A DNA stretch of 64,000 nt from Microbacterium sp. MM2322 (GTDB lineage Bacteria; Actinomycetota; Actinomycetes; Actinomycetales; Microbacteriaceae), in contig NZ_OZ075067.1 of assembly GCF_964186585.1 (NCBI RefSeq), forward strand, positions 1,674,001 through 1,738,000, in the 5' to 3' direction. The notes below the pieces were generated by a model. The model was not told where the DNA came from and did no database searches. It was given only the letters and a program-made list of their open reading frames with translations. Position numbers and translations under genes: made by a program. Within the stretch, counting starts at the first letter, position 1, and the number at the start of each line of letters is the position of its first letter. Shown here one piece after another: positions 16,435 through 24,098 of the stretch.

Positions 16435-17417
16435 TATTGAGGTCGGATACCATCAGTGTTCTCGCGCCAAAGTCGACGTGCGTGCGCTTCTAGCACTTTG
16501 CTGAGCTCCGGCTCGCTCGACTCGTGGAGCAGTGTCGGACCCACCAGCTGCAAAATCTTGTTCCACGATGTGGGAACCGAGATCGTCCAGTTGTACTGGT
16601 CGGCATCCCACCGCGGGTCGCCGTCAGGGTCGAGATCCTCCAACCGGAATCCGGTGACGACGAATTTGAACGAGTACAAGTCGTCACCTTGCGCCAGATC
16701 CCCCGCGATCGCAGCTCGTTTATCCTTTGCCTCAGCTTCTTGGGCAAGCTCAGCTACGCGAGCGCGAAGCTCAGCGATCTCCGTCTTCTGTTCGGGCGTC
16801 ATCGCTTGGCTGGCCCGGACCCACCCCTCCGCTGGGTAATGTTCGCGGGTCTCCATCAGGGCGAGCGCAACGTGGCCTGGTAGCTCGGCAGAAGTATTCC
16901 AATACTTCACCACCCGTGCGGCCTCGACCTTCGCACGGAACGCGTCGAGCTTCTCCCGCCGCTCAGCATCGAGCTCGATCTGCTCTCCGCTCAGCTTCCC
17001 CGGCTCTCCGTGGAGGAACGCCATGATCGGTTTGCCTATGGATTCCGCGTAATCGAACTCCATCTCCGTGTAGCTCAGTTCGGTTGTCGGATCCAGCGAA
17101 CCGTACTTACCACCGATCACGAGAACGTAGTAGTCGCACTCGTTGATGACTCGCTGGATCAGTCGCCACTTCTCGTCATTGCCAGCCGGGAACAGCTCCA
17201 TGCCCGCCGGGATGCATCCAGCGATTAGCAGGGCTTGAATAACCGACTGACGCTCCTCCCGCAAGTCAAGGTAGGTAGAACTGACGAAGACTTGCTCGCG
17301 ACGATCCCCAGGCACGAAACGAAGACTATCGATAAGCGGGATCCGGTGATGAGGAGTTTCCGCCAGGGCATTCGGGTTCTGCTCCAGACAGATCGACATC
17401 TGTTGTGCGACGCCCAT
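16404..17417 (-). CDS. DUF4062-domain protein, apparently frameshifted near its end
   Basis: 337 residues as read. The DUF4062 domain spans about 35-130: VFVSSTYLDLREER, CIPAGMELFPAG, CDYYVLVIGGKYGS, SYTEMEFDYA. A coiled coil follows at about 205-235. DUF4062 is a TIR-like, Rossmann-type domain found in bacterial conflict and defence proteins. The last 13 residues (after QYF) look random, and the expected tail is found in another frame just downstream. Start ATG 17417 or 17399; neither has a clear ribosome site. Confidence 0.8.
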   Translation of the reverse strand: MGVAQQMSICLEQNPNALAETPHHRIPLIDSLRFVPGDRREQVFVSSTYLDLREERQSVIQALLIAGCIPAGMELFPAGNDEKWRLIQRVINECDYYVLVIGGKYGSLDPTTELSYTEMEFDYAESIGKPIMAFLHGEPGKLSGEQIELDAERREKLDAFRAKVEAARVVKYWNTSAELPGHVALALMETREHYPAEGWVRASQAMTPEQKTEIAELRARVAELAQEAEAKDKRAAIAGDLAQGDDLYSFKFVVTGFRLEDLDPDGDPRWDADQYNWTISVPTSWNKILQLVGPTLLHESSEPELSKVLEAHARRLWRENTDGIRPQYFVSSLSLRL

Positions 17418-17441
17418 TCCGTCGGATGCGATCGGAGTGGG

Positions 17442-17768
17442 TCAGAGGCCGTGGTCGCGGGCCCACGCGTCGATGAATGCTCGGCGAGCCTCGTCCAAGC
17501 CAAACCGCGACCCGTCGAACTGCACCGGACCTCCGAGTCCAGCTATCCGACCGAGGTCATGGAAGATCGACTGGGCGGCCCGCGCATCGACTCGATCTTG
17601 TGGATACCCGTCTGTGATCAGCCGGTCGCGTCGTAAATCGAGTAGCTCATTGAGGCCCAGCGGGCCTGATCGAAGCCAGGCAGCGATTTCCGGTGCGCGC
17701 TTTGCATCGGCGATGTCGCTCGTGAATTGCTCTGCGTAGCTGTCGTAGGTGTTGTCGTAGCCATTCAT
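17442..17768 (-). CDS. Unrecognised protein (108 aa)
   Basis: An acidic protein starting MNGYDNTYDSYAEQF, with a C-terminal FIDAWARDHGL. ATG 17768 is chosen over 17783 because AAGGAG lies 6 bases before it. It ends 24 bases before the DUF4062 start and may be its partner. No family recognised. Confidence 0.62.
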   Translation of the reverse strand: MNGYDNTYDSYAEQFTSDIADAKRAPEIAAWLRSGPLGLNELLDLRRDRLITDGYPQDRVDARAAQSIFHDLGRIAGLGGPVQFDGSRFGLDEARRAFIDAWARDHGL

Positions 17769-17820
17769 CCTTGTCTCCTTCATGCGTCTTTGTCGGTAGA
17801 TGCCAGCAACTGTCGTGACA

Positions 17821-18138
17821 TCATCGCTCGTTGATGGTTATCGAGCATTCGGGTTTCCAGCTGGTTTCCAGGGGGGACGGTCGTCCCTGCTGCGTGTTGC
17901 GGTCGTTCCGGGCGAGGATGTACCGCGTGCCGCCCGCCGGGTAAGGGACAGCCACCACGTCACCCACGGCGATCAGAAGCTCGAGCGCCGCGTCATACAG
18001 GTGCTTCTCCCGGCTGCTCAGCCGACGACGCAACGCCGCCCGCCCCATGCCCTCCGGCCAGTCCGCGAGAAGGCGCCGAATGCGGGGCGTCATCCGTCGA
18101 ACCTGAGCGGCGTCTGCCGCCGAGATCGGGTCAGTCAT
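17821..18138 (-). CDS. Unrecognised small basic protein, winged-helix-like (105 aa)
   Basis: 105 residues (MTDPISAADAAQVRRMTPRI and on). The central part ALRRRLSSREKHLYDAALELLIAVGDVVAVPYPAGGTRYILA has the helix-helix-beta-wing pattern of small DNA-binding proteins. GAGGAG lies 6 to 8 bases before ATG 18138, which also overlaps the end of the previous small gene (ATGACTGA). Possibly a replication accessory, given its place after the prim-pol gene. Confidence 0.6.
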   Translation of the reverse strand: MTDPISAADAAQVRRMTPRIRRLLADWPEGMGRAALRRRLSSREKHLYDAALELLIAVGDVVAVPYPAGGTRYILARNDRNTQQGRPSPLETSWKPECSITINER

Positions 18139-18391
18139 CAGCGTTCTCCTCACGCGTGAAAGGTCGGCGAACCGTAGGAAGGGTGTTTGTTGGGTGGTCT
18201 CCTGCCGGTGTCCCCTCGGGGTACCCCGTGCCCCCGGGTCCATAAGGACCCCGGGGGACATTGGCGGGGCAACCGTTGGGGTACCCCGGGGGATATTGGG
18301 GGAACCGCGGAACGACGCGGTAGAGAGCCCCGGGGTACATCGGGGGCACCTGGCGCGGGGTACCTTCGGGGGACATTGCTTCAGAAGTCAT
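18131..18391 (-). CDS. Pro/Gly/Tyr-rich small ORF overlapping a DNA repeat array (86 aa)
   Basis: 86 residues rich in P, G and Y (AMSPEG, PMYPGA, YPPGYPNG, PYGPGG). Its ATG 18391 lies inside the end of the prim-pol gene and its stop overlaps the start of the next gene, the overlap style of genuine genes in this element. However, the region is mainly a DNA repeat array whose units are not in the same reading frame, so the protein could be incidental. Confidence 0.4.
   Translation of the reverse strand: MTSEAMSPEGTPRQVPPMYPGALYRVVPRFPQYPPGYPNGCPANVPRGPYGPGGTGYPEGTPAGDHPTNTLPTVRRPFTREENADD
18212..18377. repeat. Iteron-like GC-rich repeats beside the replication gene
   Basis: Four related units on the plus strand: CCCCGGGGGACATT (ending 18262), CCCCGGGGGATATT (ending 18297), CCCCGGGGTACATC (ending 18341) and CTTCGGGGGACATT (ending 18377). 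Additional GGGGTACCCC palindromic pieces lie near 18217-18226 and 18278-18287. Unit spacings are 35, 44 and 36 bases. Two of these are not multiples of three, so conservation is at the DNA level. The position just after a replication-initiator gene makes this a candidate origin (inference). Confidence 0.6.
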
Positions 18392-20426
18392 TTCTGACAC
18401 CCCCGTTCGCGATGCCGAGGGTCTGCCCCGCCGGGTAGTTCAGAACCGCCCCGAACTGGCCCCTCTCACGCCGCACGCTGCCGGTCTGCGCCATCTGGTT
18501 CAGCGCCTGGTTCACGTCGCCCTTCTGGAAACGCACTTGCAGTTCGCGTAGGCGCTTTTCGATGGCGGATGTGTTCAGGCCCGGGTCCTGTCGGATCACG
18601 CCGAGGATCGGCCCTTCGAGGGCGGTGGTCTTCTGCTCGCGCCTGGCTTGCAGTCTTGATCCGAACCCGGTGAGGGATAGTCGCTGTGTCGATGGGTCGA
18701 ATGCCAGCTGGTCTTCGTCGACGTCGACATCGCGGCCGAGCGCCGACAGGTACCGCGGGCCGTTCTCGGTGTCTTCGTCGCTCTTGCGGAGCCAGACGAT
18801 CGAATCGGGGTGGTCCTCCAGCGCTGAGGCCCCGCGAGACCTGTTGCCGTTCCACCCCGCGTGGACATTCAGGACCACGTCACGAGCGCCCACCTCAGAG
18901 CGGGCAAACACGTCCAGGTCGTTCAGGAACGCCTGCACCTGCGTGTTGTCCTGCTGACTCTCCCCGTAGAACGCACGGCTGAAAGGGTCGACGAACATGG
19001 ACTCGACGTCGTAGGCGCGAAGCCGCGCGGCCAGCTCCGCGCGGTCCTGCTCGTGACTGAGAGGGTTCCGGCGACCACGGAGGTTCACGAGGATGAGACG
19101 CTTCCGGTCCACACCCACCTTGTCGGCCCATAACCCCAGCTGGTGCCCGCTCACCTCGTAGTTGAGGATCGCGATATTGCCGTCGACGGGTACCACCGGG
19201 AACCGACCGAGGAAGTCCCGGCCGGTGAGCATCGCGTCGGCCATGTTCAGGTTGAAGGTGGTTTTGCCGGTCTTCCGCTGGGCGACGATCGAAGTGAACC
19301 CGTCCGCCAGCATCAGACCCTTGATGCGGTACTGCTCCTGTTCGGGCCGGGCGAGCACGTCCTCGAGGGTGCCGAGGTCGAACGGCGGGGCCGGGTCGAG
19401 TTCTGCCAACGCCCGACCGAACGCGGCTTTCGCATCGTGCTCGACGAGCTTCGCTTGGACCCGCTGGGCGACCGCAAAGGCGTGGTCCCCTTCCTTCGAG
19501 TGCTCCGTGTTCCAGATGGACTCGATGGTCTTGTTCGCGTCCTCGTAGTCCGGGTCAACCATCGCGATGGCTCGCCCGACCTCAACCTCGTAGAACTCGC
19601 GGTTCTCTCGGTGCAGGCGGGCGTAATGGCCGGCCACCGTCGCGAGCCAGTCGTTGGTGACGCCCTTCCCGCGCTCGGGCGGGTTCCGGAGAGCGTTGAG
19701 AACCTTCGACGACTCCCTGGGCCCACCGGGGGCGAGAAGGTCACGGGAAGGCGATGGAGACCCCGACGCGGGTGCCTGCGCCCGCCGCGACCCCGGCAGC
19801 GGTGCACCGTACTCGGCCCAGACCGCCGCGACCTCATCGTCGGTGAGCGGGTGCTCCTCAACGCCGTCGTCGGCCACGGTGTAAGGGCGGCCGGTCTCGG
19901 GGTGGGTGGATCCGGGGAGCACGACGTAGGCGTTCGGCCCTGCCTTCAGGTCCACGCCCTGGGCGAGCTTGCCCTGCGTGAGCGTCTGCCCGACGGCTCC
20001 GCCCATGAGGTAGATGAGGTGCTCGTTGCCGTTCCCGCGACCGCTGAGGTGCACGCGGGTGGTGGGTAGCGATTCGACCCTGGTGCCGTCGTGCTGATAG
20101 TCGACGTCGATGACGATGCGGCCGGTGGTCGCGCCGCCTACGTTGGCGTCCGGACGACCCGCGAACATACGCCGGATCTTCTCGGGGTCACGGGTCGCGT
20201 CCTTGACGCCGTGGCCCAGCAGACCGCACTGGCCCTCACACTGGATGGGCTTGCCGTCGGGGCCCTTCGCGTTCCGGTGGGGGTTTGGGAACAGGGGGAG
20301 TTTGTCATTCGGAGCAAGTGGGAAGACCGGCCACCCCCGCTCCGCCCAGTACAGGGCATGTGTCAAGGAAGCGTTGGGCGAATCGGTCACCATCGCTTCG
20401 AGGGCTTCCGCGGACAGCTTCACCAT
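18381..20426 (-). CDS. Bifunctional primase-polymerase / RepA-like helicase
   Basis: 681 residues from ATG 20426. The N-terminal prim-pol domain (about 20-215) shows ALYWAERGWPVFPL, NVGGATTGRIVIDVDY (metal-binding acidic pair) and HLSGRGNGNEHL. After a linker and helical domain comes a RepA/RecA-type ATPase with Walker A AQRKTGKTTFNL (about 395), Walker B-like VESMFVDPF and a sensor LNVHAGWNG. The C-terminal 80 residues are winged-helix-like. Such proteins start replication of plasmids, satellites and integrative elements. The start overlaps the stop of a small upstream gene (TGATG). Confidence 0.88.
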   Translation of the reverse strand: MVKLSAEALEAMVTDSPNASLTHALYWAERGWPVFPLAPNDKLPLFPNPHRNAKGPDGKPIQCEGQCGLLGHGVKDATRDPEKIRRMFAGRPDANVGGATTGRIVIDVDYQHDGTRVESLPTTRVHLSGRGNGNEHLIYLMGGAVGQTLTQGKLAQGVDLKAGPNAYVVLPGSTHPETGRPYTVADDGVEEHPLTDDEVAAVWAEYGAPLPGSRRAQAPASGSPSPSRDLLAPGGPRESSKVLNALRNPPERGKGVTNDWLATVAGHYARLHRENREFYEVEVGRAIAMVDPDYEDANKTIESIWNTEHSKEGDHAFAVAQRVQAKLVEHDAKAAFGRALAELDPAPPFDLGTLEDVLARPEQEQYRIKGLMLADGFTSIVAQRKTGKTTFNLNMADAMLTGRDFLGRFPVVPVDGNIAILNYEVSGHQLGLWADKVGVDRKRLILVNLRGRRNPLSHEQDRAELAARLRAYDVESMFVDPFSRAFYGESQQDNTQVQAFLNDLDVFARSEVGARDVVLNVHAGWNGNRSRGASALEDHPDSIVWLRKSDEDTENGPRYLSALGRDVDVDEDQLAFDPSTQRLSLTGFGSRLQARREQKTTALEGPILGVIRQDPGLNTSAIEKRLRELQVRFQKGDVNQALNQMAQTGSVRRERGQFGAVLNYPAGQTLGIANGGVRNDF

Positions 20427-20599
20427 CAGCGCACCACCGCCGCGAGTAGAGCCGCGACCGAATTGGAGGCGCCGGAAATCATCAACCCGAGTAGCCACGT
20501 CCGGGGGTCATTCAAGGGCCACAGGTAGTAGCGGGCGAGGAACCCGACGTGCCCAGCGAATTGCTTGCGCCGGATACGACGCTCGAGCGAGGCCGTCAC
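20426..20599 (-). CDS. Small membrane protein (57 aa)
   Basis: 57 residues: basic N-terminus (LERRIRRKQF), an aromatic segment (VGFLARYYLWPL) and a C-terminal hydrophobic helix (WLLGLMISGASNSVAALLAA). The GTG overlaps the TGA of the 40-residue gene (GTGA) and its own TGA overlaps the prim-pol ATG. This tight coupling is the main evidence that it is real. Confidence 0.65.
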   Translation of the reverse strand: MTASLERRIRRKQFAGHVGFLARYYLWPLNDPRTWLLGLMISGASNSVAALLAAVVR

Positions 20600-20718
20600 T
20601 CTGCCTGCTCCTCGGATGAGGCGACGGGCGACGGGCCGAACAACAGTGTCAGCAGTCGGCGGAAGTCCTCAGCGGGCAGTGCCCGGGATTCCAGGTGCGT
20701 GGTGGGTGAAGTGGCCAC
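20596..20718 (-). CDS. Very small protein, first gene of the replication operon (40 aa)
   Basis: 40 residues starting MATSPTTHLESRALPAEDFR and ending SSEEQAE. GTG 20718 has a perfect AGGAGG site 6 bases upstream, the strongest ribosome site in the element. It is followed without gap by two coupled genes. Function unknown; it may act mainly as a translational entry for the operon. Confidence 0.65.
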   Translation of the reverse strand: MATSPTTHLESRALPAEDFRRLLTLLFGPSPVASSEEQAE

Positions 20719-21062
20719 CGCATCCTCCTAACGGAGGGGGTGCCAAGAACGACAAAACGCACCCCGTATCCGACCCACCGCTGTGAGGCGATGGGGAGGG
20801 GATGCTTGAGGTCGATACCTCATCCTCCCGCTGATTGTCAGCGGGTCTTCCACCCTCATTGGGATACGGTGTGCGTCAGTAGGGTTAGCTCACCGGCAGG
20901 GGCATTGTGTACCACTCCCCTGCTCTCGCCCTGGGCCCCGGAGAGCTTCCAGATCGAGCGTCGCTCTTAAGTTGCGGGTCGCACTTTACAGTGCAAGGCC
21001 CCCCCTGTCAATTACTGGGGCCTCCCCCGGCGTGTCGTCGCCGCCGAGGGGAGCCGGGCGAA
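20719..21062 (-). other. 344-bp leader and promoter region of the replication operon
   Basis: No gene is supported. A strong promoter lies at its far end, so the transcript would carry a leader of about 255 bases. The leader holds a 7-bp stem with a 5-base loop (CCCGCTG/CAGCGGG, 20827-20845) and an adjacent inverted repeat GAGGTC/ACCTC around 20809-20822. These could form a structured 5' leader that affects expression; I recognise no known riboswitch. Confidence 0.5.
20983..21011 (-). promoter_or_regulatory. Sigma-70 promoter TTGACA-17-TAAAGT with palindrome over -10
   Basis: Minus strand: -35 TTGACA at 21011-21006, a 17-base spacer containing seven G's, then -10 TAAAGT at 20988-20983. The -10 box lies within GCACT/AGTGC inverted arms (20981-20994), a likely repressor site. 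It is the best consensus promoter in the window and drives the small genes and prim-pol. Confidence 0.75.
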
Positions 21063-21902
21063 TCAGCCAGGCGGGTTGAACGGCGGGAGATCCTCAACCC
21101 AGTAGCTGTTTATGGCCCCCGGAGCGTCCTGAGGGTCGCCCGAGTAGGACACATCCAGCTCGGCCTCGGCTAGGACCCCCGAGTGGGCGCGGTACCCGTG
21201 CGCACGAAGAAACAGCACGGACCCCGCCGAAGTGGGGGTGAACACCAAGAAACCGAACTGACCATCTGGGAGAGCCTTCTTGCGAGTCGGGGACCACACC
21301 CGGGCAAGAAAGTCGCTTGACCCGTGCCCGAGTTGAGTTATCAGTCCTTCACGTGCCAGGCCAACTGCAGCTTCAACGAGCCGCTCCACGAAGAACTCCT
21401 GATCCCACCCGAGGGCGATCAGGCGCAAGTCTGAATAGCCGACGAACACCTCCTTGCTCTCCCATTCGCTGATGTTGTCAAACTTCTTGCCCGCGACCTT
21501 GGCGCGCAAAGCCGTGTACAACGCGTAATGGAGCCGAAGTTGATCAGCCGACATGCGACCCACCAGGGCAGTCCATGACACGGCACTGTCGTCCGTTCCG
21601 GCCGGCGTCCTGGCGGAGGCGAGCATGCCACTCAGGTACTCAGTCACGAACTCGTCCTCGGCCCACTGCGCCTTATCGAACACCTCGGCGGCAACTCTGG
21701 GGGGAATCGCGCCCGGCTCGGAGGTATCTGCCTTCGTGTCGGCGCGCGCGGCGACCTTGCTGATGTTGCTCTTCCGGTTGGCGAGGCCGTTCTTGATCCC
21801 GTCACCGAGCAAGTCCAGCGTCGGGCCCAAGAGTCGCTTCGTGGTCTCGAGCACGATCGGGGCAGAAGCGATTCCGCCCGCGATGATCATGGGATCCGTC
21901 AT
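21063..21902 (-). CDS. Possible Abi-alpha/DUF4393-like protein
   Basis: 279 residues from ATG 21902 (a TTG at 21923 is the alternative; neither has a good ribosome site). The N-terminal part (IVLETTKRLLGPTLDLLGDG) and the segment IPPRVAAEVFDKAQWAEDEF...YLSGMLASA resemble the Abi-alpha/DUF4393 pattern, in which an Ile-Pro turn precedes a helix ending in an xLLAxA-type motif. That family includes phage-abortive proteins. The resemblance is by eye and modest. It is convergent with nothing and follows the 175-residue membrane gene by 37 bases. Confidence 0.5.
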   Translation of the reverse strand: MTDPMIIAGGIASAPIVLETTKRLLGPTLDLLGDGIKNGLANRKSNISKVAARADTKADTSEPGAIPPRVAAEVFDKAQWAEDEFVTEYLSGMLASARTPAGTDDSAVSWTALVGRMSADQLRLHYALYTALRAKVAGKKFDNISEWESKEVFVGYSDLRLIALGWDQEFFVERLVEAAVGLAREGLITQLGHGSSDFLARVWSPTRKKALPDGQFGFLVFTPTSAGSVLFLRAHGYRAHSGVLAEAELDVSYSGDPQDAPGAINSYWVEDLPPFNPPG

Positions 21903-21939
21903 GAGCCGGGACACCAACGGCAAGTTGGAGACGAATCGT

Positions 21940-22467
21940 TCACGAGTCGGAGTCTCCGTCCGTGGTCAGCACGCCAGGTGGATTCCAGGATCCCAGCGAC
22001 CACGCATCCACCGACGCGAGATCACCTCGCCACGTGGAAACGTTCATCGTGGCCCCGTTTAGGATCCGCACTTCTCGCAGATGTATGAAGCGACGGGCGC
22101 GCGTCGGCAAATCCGCCTCATCACGCCGATTACTCTCCTCGACAGTGTGATCGTGCAAGTGCGACCAGATCGGGCGCAGGTACTCCTCCACCACCGCCGA
22201 GTTGCTCGGCTGGAAGTCTGTGAGAGTCCGTTCAATCCACTCTGCGCGGCTGATCGCAATTCCGCTTACAACTGCCCCACCCACCATCAAGGTGAGCCCG
22301 AGCGCGCCACGGGCTTGATCGGCTACGTCGAAGTACCGGTCCAGCATGAAATCAAGGTAGGGGTCCCTGCTTCGGACGTCCTCCCAGGCGTATCCGTCAA
22401 CGTCGGACGCAGGGTCCCACTTCACCGCAGGTGTGCTCGCGTCAGGTTCGGTGGTCGGATCGGTCAT
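21940..22467 (-). CDS. Unrecognised membrane-associated protein (175 aa)
   Basis: An acidic N-terminus (MTDPTTEPDASTPAVKWDPA), one hydrophobic segment (GALGLTLMVGGAVVSGIAI, about 55-73), then a polar region of 100 residues with charged helices. AGGGGGAG precedes the ATG closely. Probably an operon with the following gene (21063-21902), suggesting a two-gene unit. No family recognised. Confidence 0.6.
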   Translation of the reverse strand: MTDPTTEPDASTPAVKWDPASDVDGYAWEDVRSRDPYLDFMLDRYFDVADQARGALGLTLMVGGAVVSGIAISRAEWIERTLTDFQPSNSAVVEEYLRPIWSHLHDHTVEESNRRDEADLPTRARRFIHLREVRILNGATMNVSTWRGDLASVDAWSLGSWNPPGVLTTDGDSDS

Positions 22468-22487
22468 AGCTCCCCCTTAGGTTTCTC

Positions 22488-22946
22488 ATGACGCTAGCGA
22501 ATGGCAACGACACTGGGGCACGACACACCCACGTTGCCCGAATCGAAGTAATGTTCGACAATCGTCCGGTGGGCATCAACAAGCGGTACTCGGCTCACTT
22601 CGACCGGGTGGGCGAAGAGAAGCACCTGGCGCGGCTCGCCGAGAAGGGCGGACTGCAGACCCTGAGTGCTCGCGAGATCGGCCTGGAACGACAACCACTG
22701 ACGGTCGACCCCGAGCCCAAACCGGTCCTGGCTTGGGTGCACTTCTTCACGGAGGCGGTCCGGGTGAAGGCGTGGGCGTGTCGGTGGACTCCCAAAGCCG
22801 TGGGCATACGGTTCTACGTGGATGGCAGCGCGATGACGACGTGGGTTTGGTTGGACGCAGTAGACCCGGATCCGGATACGCGCCCTAGCGAGGACGCGGT
22901 GAGAAACGGCGGGTCCGCGCGTCAGAGCGTGACTGTCCGGCCGTGA
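22488..22946 (+). CDS. Unrecognised protein (152 aa)
   Basis: Starts MTLANGNDTGARHTHVARIE; a beta-rich centre (VLAWVHFFTEAVRVKAWACRW, GIRFYVDGSAMTTWVWLDAV) suggests a compact fold. TAGGTT 4 bases before the ATG could be a -10 box; ATG 22551 is an alternative start. It lies 15 bases before the AbiJ-like gene on the same strand and may be its partner. A long minus-strand frame over this region was judged a shadow. Confidence 0.55.
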   Translation: MTLANGNDTGARHTHVARIEVMFDNRPVGINKRYSAHFDRVGEEKHLARLAEKGGLQTLSAREIGLERQPLTVDPEPKPVLAWVHFFTEAVRVKAWACRWTPKAVGIRFYVDGSAMTTWVWLDAVDPDPDTRPSEDAVRNGGSARQSVTVRP

Positions 22947-22949
22947 CAC

Positions 22950-22955
22950 TAGCCT
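22950..22955 (+). promoter_or_regulatory. -10 box (TAGCCT) of leaderless AbiJ-like gene
   Basis: TAGCCT ends 6 bases before ATG 22962, so this gene may have its own leaderless promoter in addition to read-through from the upstream gene. Confidence 0.45.
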
Positions 22956-22961
22956 GACGGC

Positions 22962-23807
22962 ATGCCTTCCTTCTCCGAGCGCCACGGATACAAGGAGGTC
23001 CGAACGCTCATCCAGCGGGAAGGCCTCGACGAGGACACCCGTCGGGAGTTGTGGAATCTTCTCGCGGTCCTGCCGGGAGAGTTCGACGGAATGTACAGGG
23101 ACGCCACTGAGAGACAGGTTACGGAAGCTGTCTGGATCTGGCACTTCAAGAAGAACCGGGACGAGAAGCCTTCCACTGCGACGACTTGGCGCCACATCAA
23201 GGCCGCAATCTATGAGGAGGAATGGAACGAAGTTTTCGATCTGCTCGAGTGCTTGCTCAAGCACTGGGAGCGGCACGAGACGTCAGAATCCGGGCCGCTG
23301 CGAAAAGCACTCTCGCGCGCGCTTAACGACCTATTCCAGGCGAACCTCGTTGGTTATCGACTCATCGGACAGGAGATCACACCGGTCGACTCGAACGCAG
23401 AAGCTGAAGCGATTACAAGCGCACTCTCCGACTCTGAGGTTGTCGCCGGTGCCCGCCACTCACTTGATCGGGCGGTCGAGCTCCTCGCCGATCGGACCAC
23501 GCCTGACTACCCGAACTCCATCAAAGAGTCCATCTCCGCAGTTGAAGCGATCGTCAAGAAGATCACCGCCGAGGGAACCCTCGGCGCCGGGCTCAAGAAG
23601 CTTGAGGCTGCTGGCCTGACCATTCACCCAGCTCTGAAGGGCGCGTGGTCTCAGATGTACGGTTGGACGTCGGACGCGGACGGCATTCGTCATGCGGGCG
23701 TCGAAGCCGCCAACGCGGACCAGGCGCTCGCGAAATACATGCTCGTCACCTGCTCCGCGTTCGTCTCCTACCTAGTGGTCGAGGGGAACAAGGTCGGGTT
23801 GCTTTAA
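22962..23807 (+). CDS. AbiJ-like abortive infection protein
   Basis: 281 residues. The N-terminal part (FSERHGYKEVRTLIQREGLD, ELWNLLAVL) matches the AbiJ_NTD4 pattern. The C-terminal part (SIKESISAVEAIVKKITAEG, TLGAGLKKLE, IHPALKGAW, YGWTSDADGIRHAG, MLVTCSAFVSYL) is the conserved helical HEPN-like core seen in these proteins, with the RHAG motif as candidate active site. AbiJ proteins belong to phage-abortive systems. Assignment is from motif recognition only. Confidence 0.82.
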   Translation: MPSFSERHGYKEVRTLIQREGLDEDTRRELWNLLAVLPGEFDGMYRDATERQVTEAVWIWHFKKNRDEKPSTATTWRHIKAAIYEEEWNEVFDLLECLLKHWERHETSESGPLRKALSRALNDLFQANLVGYRLIGQEITPVDSNAEAEAITSALSDSEVVAGARHSLDRAVELLADRTTPDYPNSIKESISAVEAIVKKITAEGTLGAGLKKLEAAGLTIHPALKGAWSQMYGWTSDADGIRHAGVEAANADQALAKYMLVTCSAFVSYLVVEGNKVGLL

Positions 23808-23826
23808 TTTCGCGCGCTCGTCGACG

Positions 23827-23952
23827 TCACTCGCGGAATGTCGAGTCTTCTCTTGGCTTGGCGGTCTTCTGCTCAGTAACTCGCCGAAGGACCTTTTCAA
23901 CGTTGGGTTTAGTAGGTTGCGGCTTGGGCGCTGGCTTCTTCTTCGACGCCAC
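23827..23952 (-). CDS. Tiny Lys/Pro-rich protein, paralogue of its neighbour (41 aa)
   Basis: 41 residues starting MASKKKPAPKPQPTKPNVEK. GTG 23952 has AGGAGG 7 bases upstream, a strong site. It shares SK, a PKP stretch and KPNV-acidic-basic-V with the gene immediately upstream, so the two are a tandem duplicate pair. Function unknown. Confidence 0.65.
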   Translation of the reverse strand: MASKKKPAPKPQPTKPNVEKVLRRVTEQKTAKPREDSTFRE

Positions 23953-23954
23953 AA

Positions 23955-24089
23955 TCAGTCCTCCTTGTTTTCCGGCTGATCGGAATGGGCGAAATGAAGC
24001 ATCACACGGTCGACGTTGGGCTTGGAACTGCTCGGCCTCGGCTTAGGGGTCGATGCGGGTTTGGGCTTCTCGGGGGGCTTGGACACCAT
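23955..24089 (-). CDS. Tiny Lys/Pro-rich protein, paralogue of its neighbour (44 aa)
   Basis: 44 residues starting MVSKPPEKPKPASTPKPRPS and containing SSKPNVDRVM. Two bases separate its TGA from the next GTG, and its 3' end supplies the next gene's ribosome site. It follows the membrane protein gene by 9 bases, so the three probably form one unit. Confidence 0.6.
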   Translation of the reverse strand: MVSKPPEKPKPASTPKPRPSSSKPNVDRVMLHFAHSDQPENKED

Positions 24090-24098
24090 GTCGGGAGT

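Noticed and set aside
16207-16440. Plus-strand 77-codon open frame
   Set aside because: Covers the out-of-frame DUF4062 tail on the minus strand, which has a clear protein-like pattern.
22494-23276. 260-codon minus-strand open frame over 22488-23276
   Set aside because: Overlaps two plus-strand genes, one of them AbiJ-like with clear motifs; the frame itself shows no family pattern.
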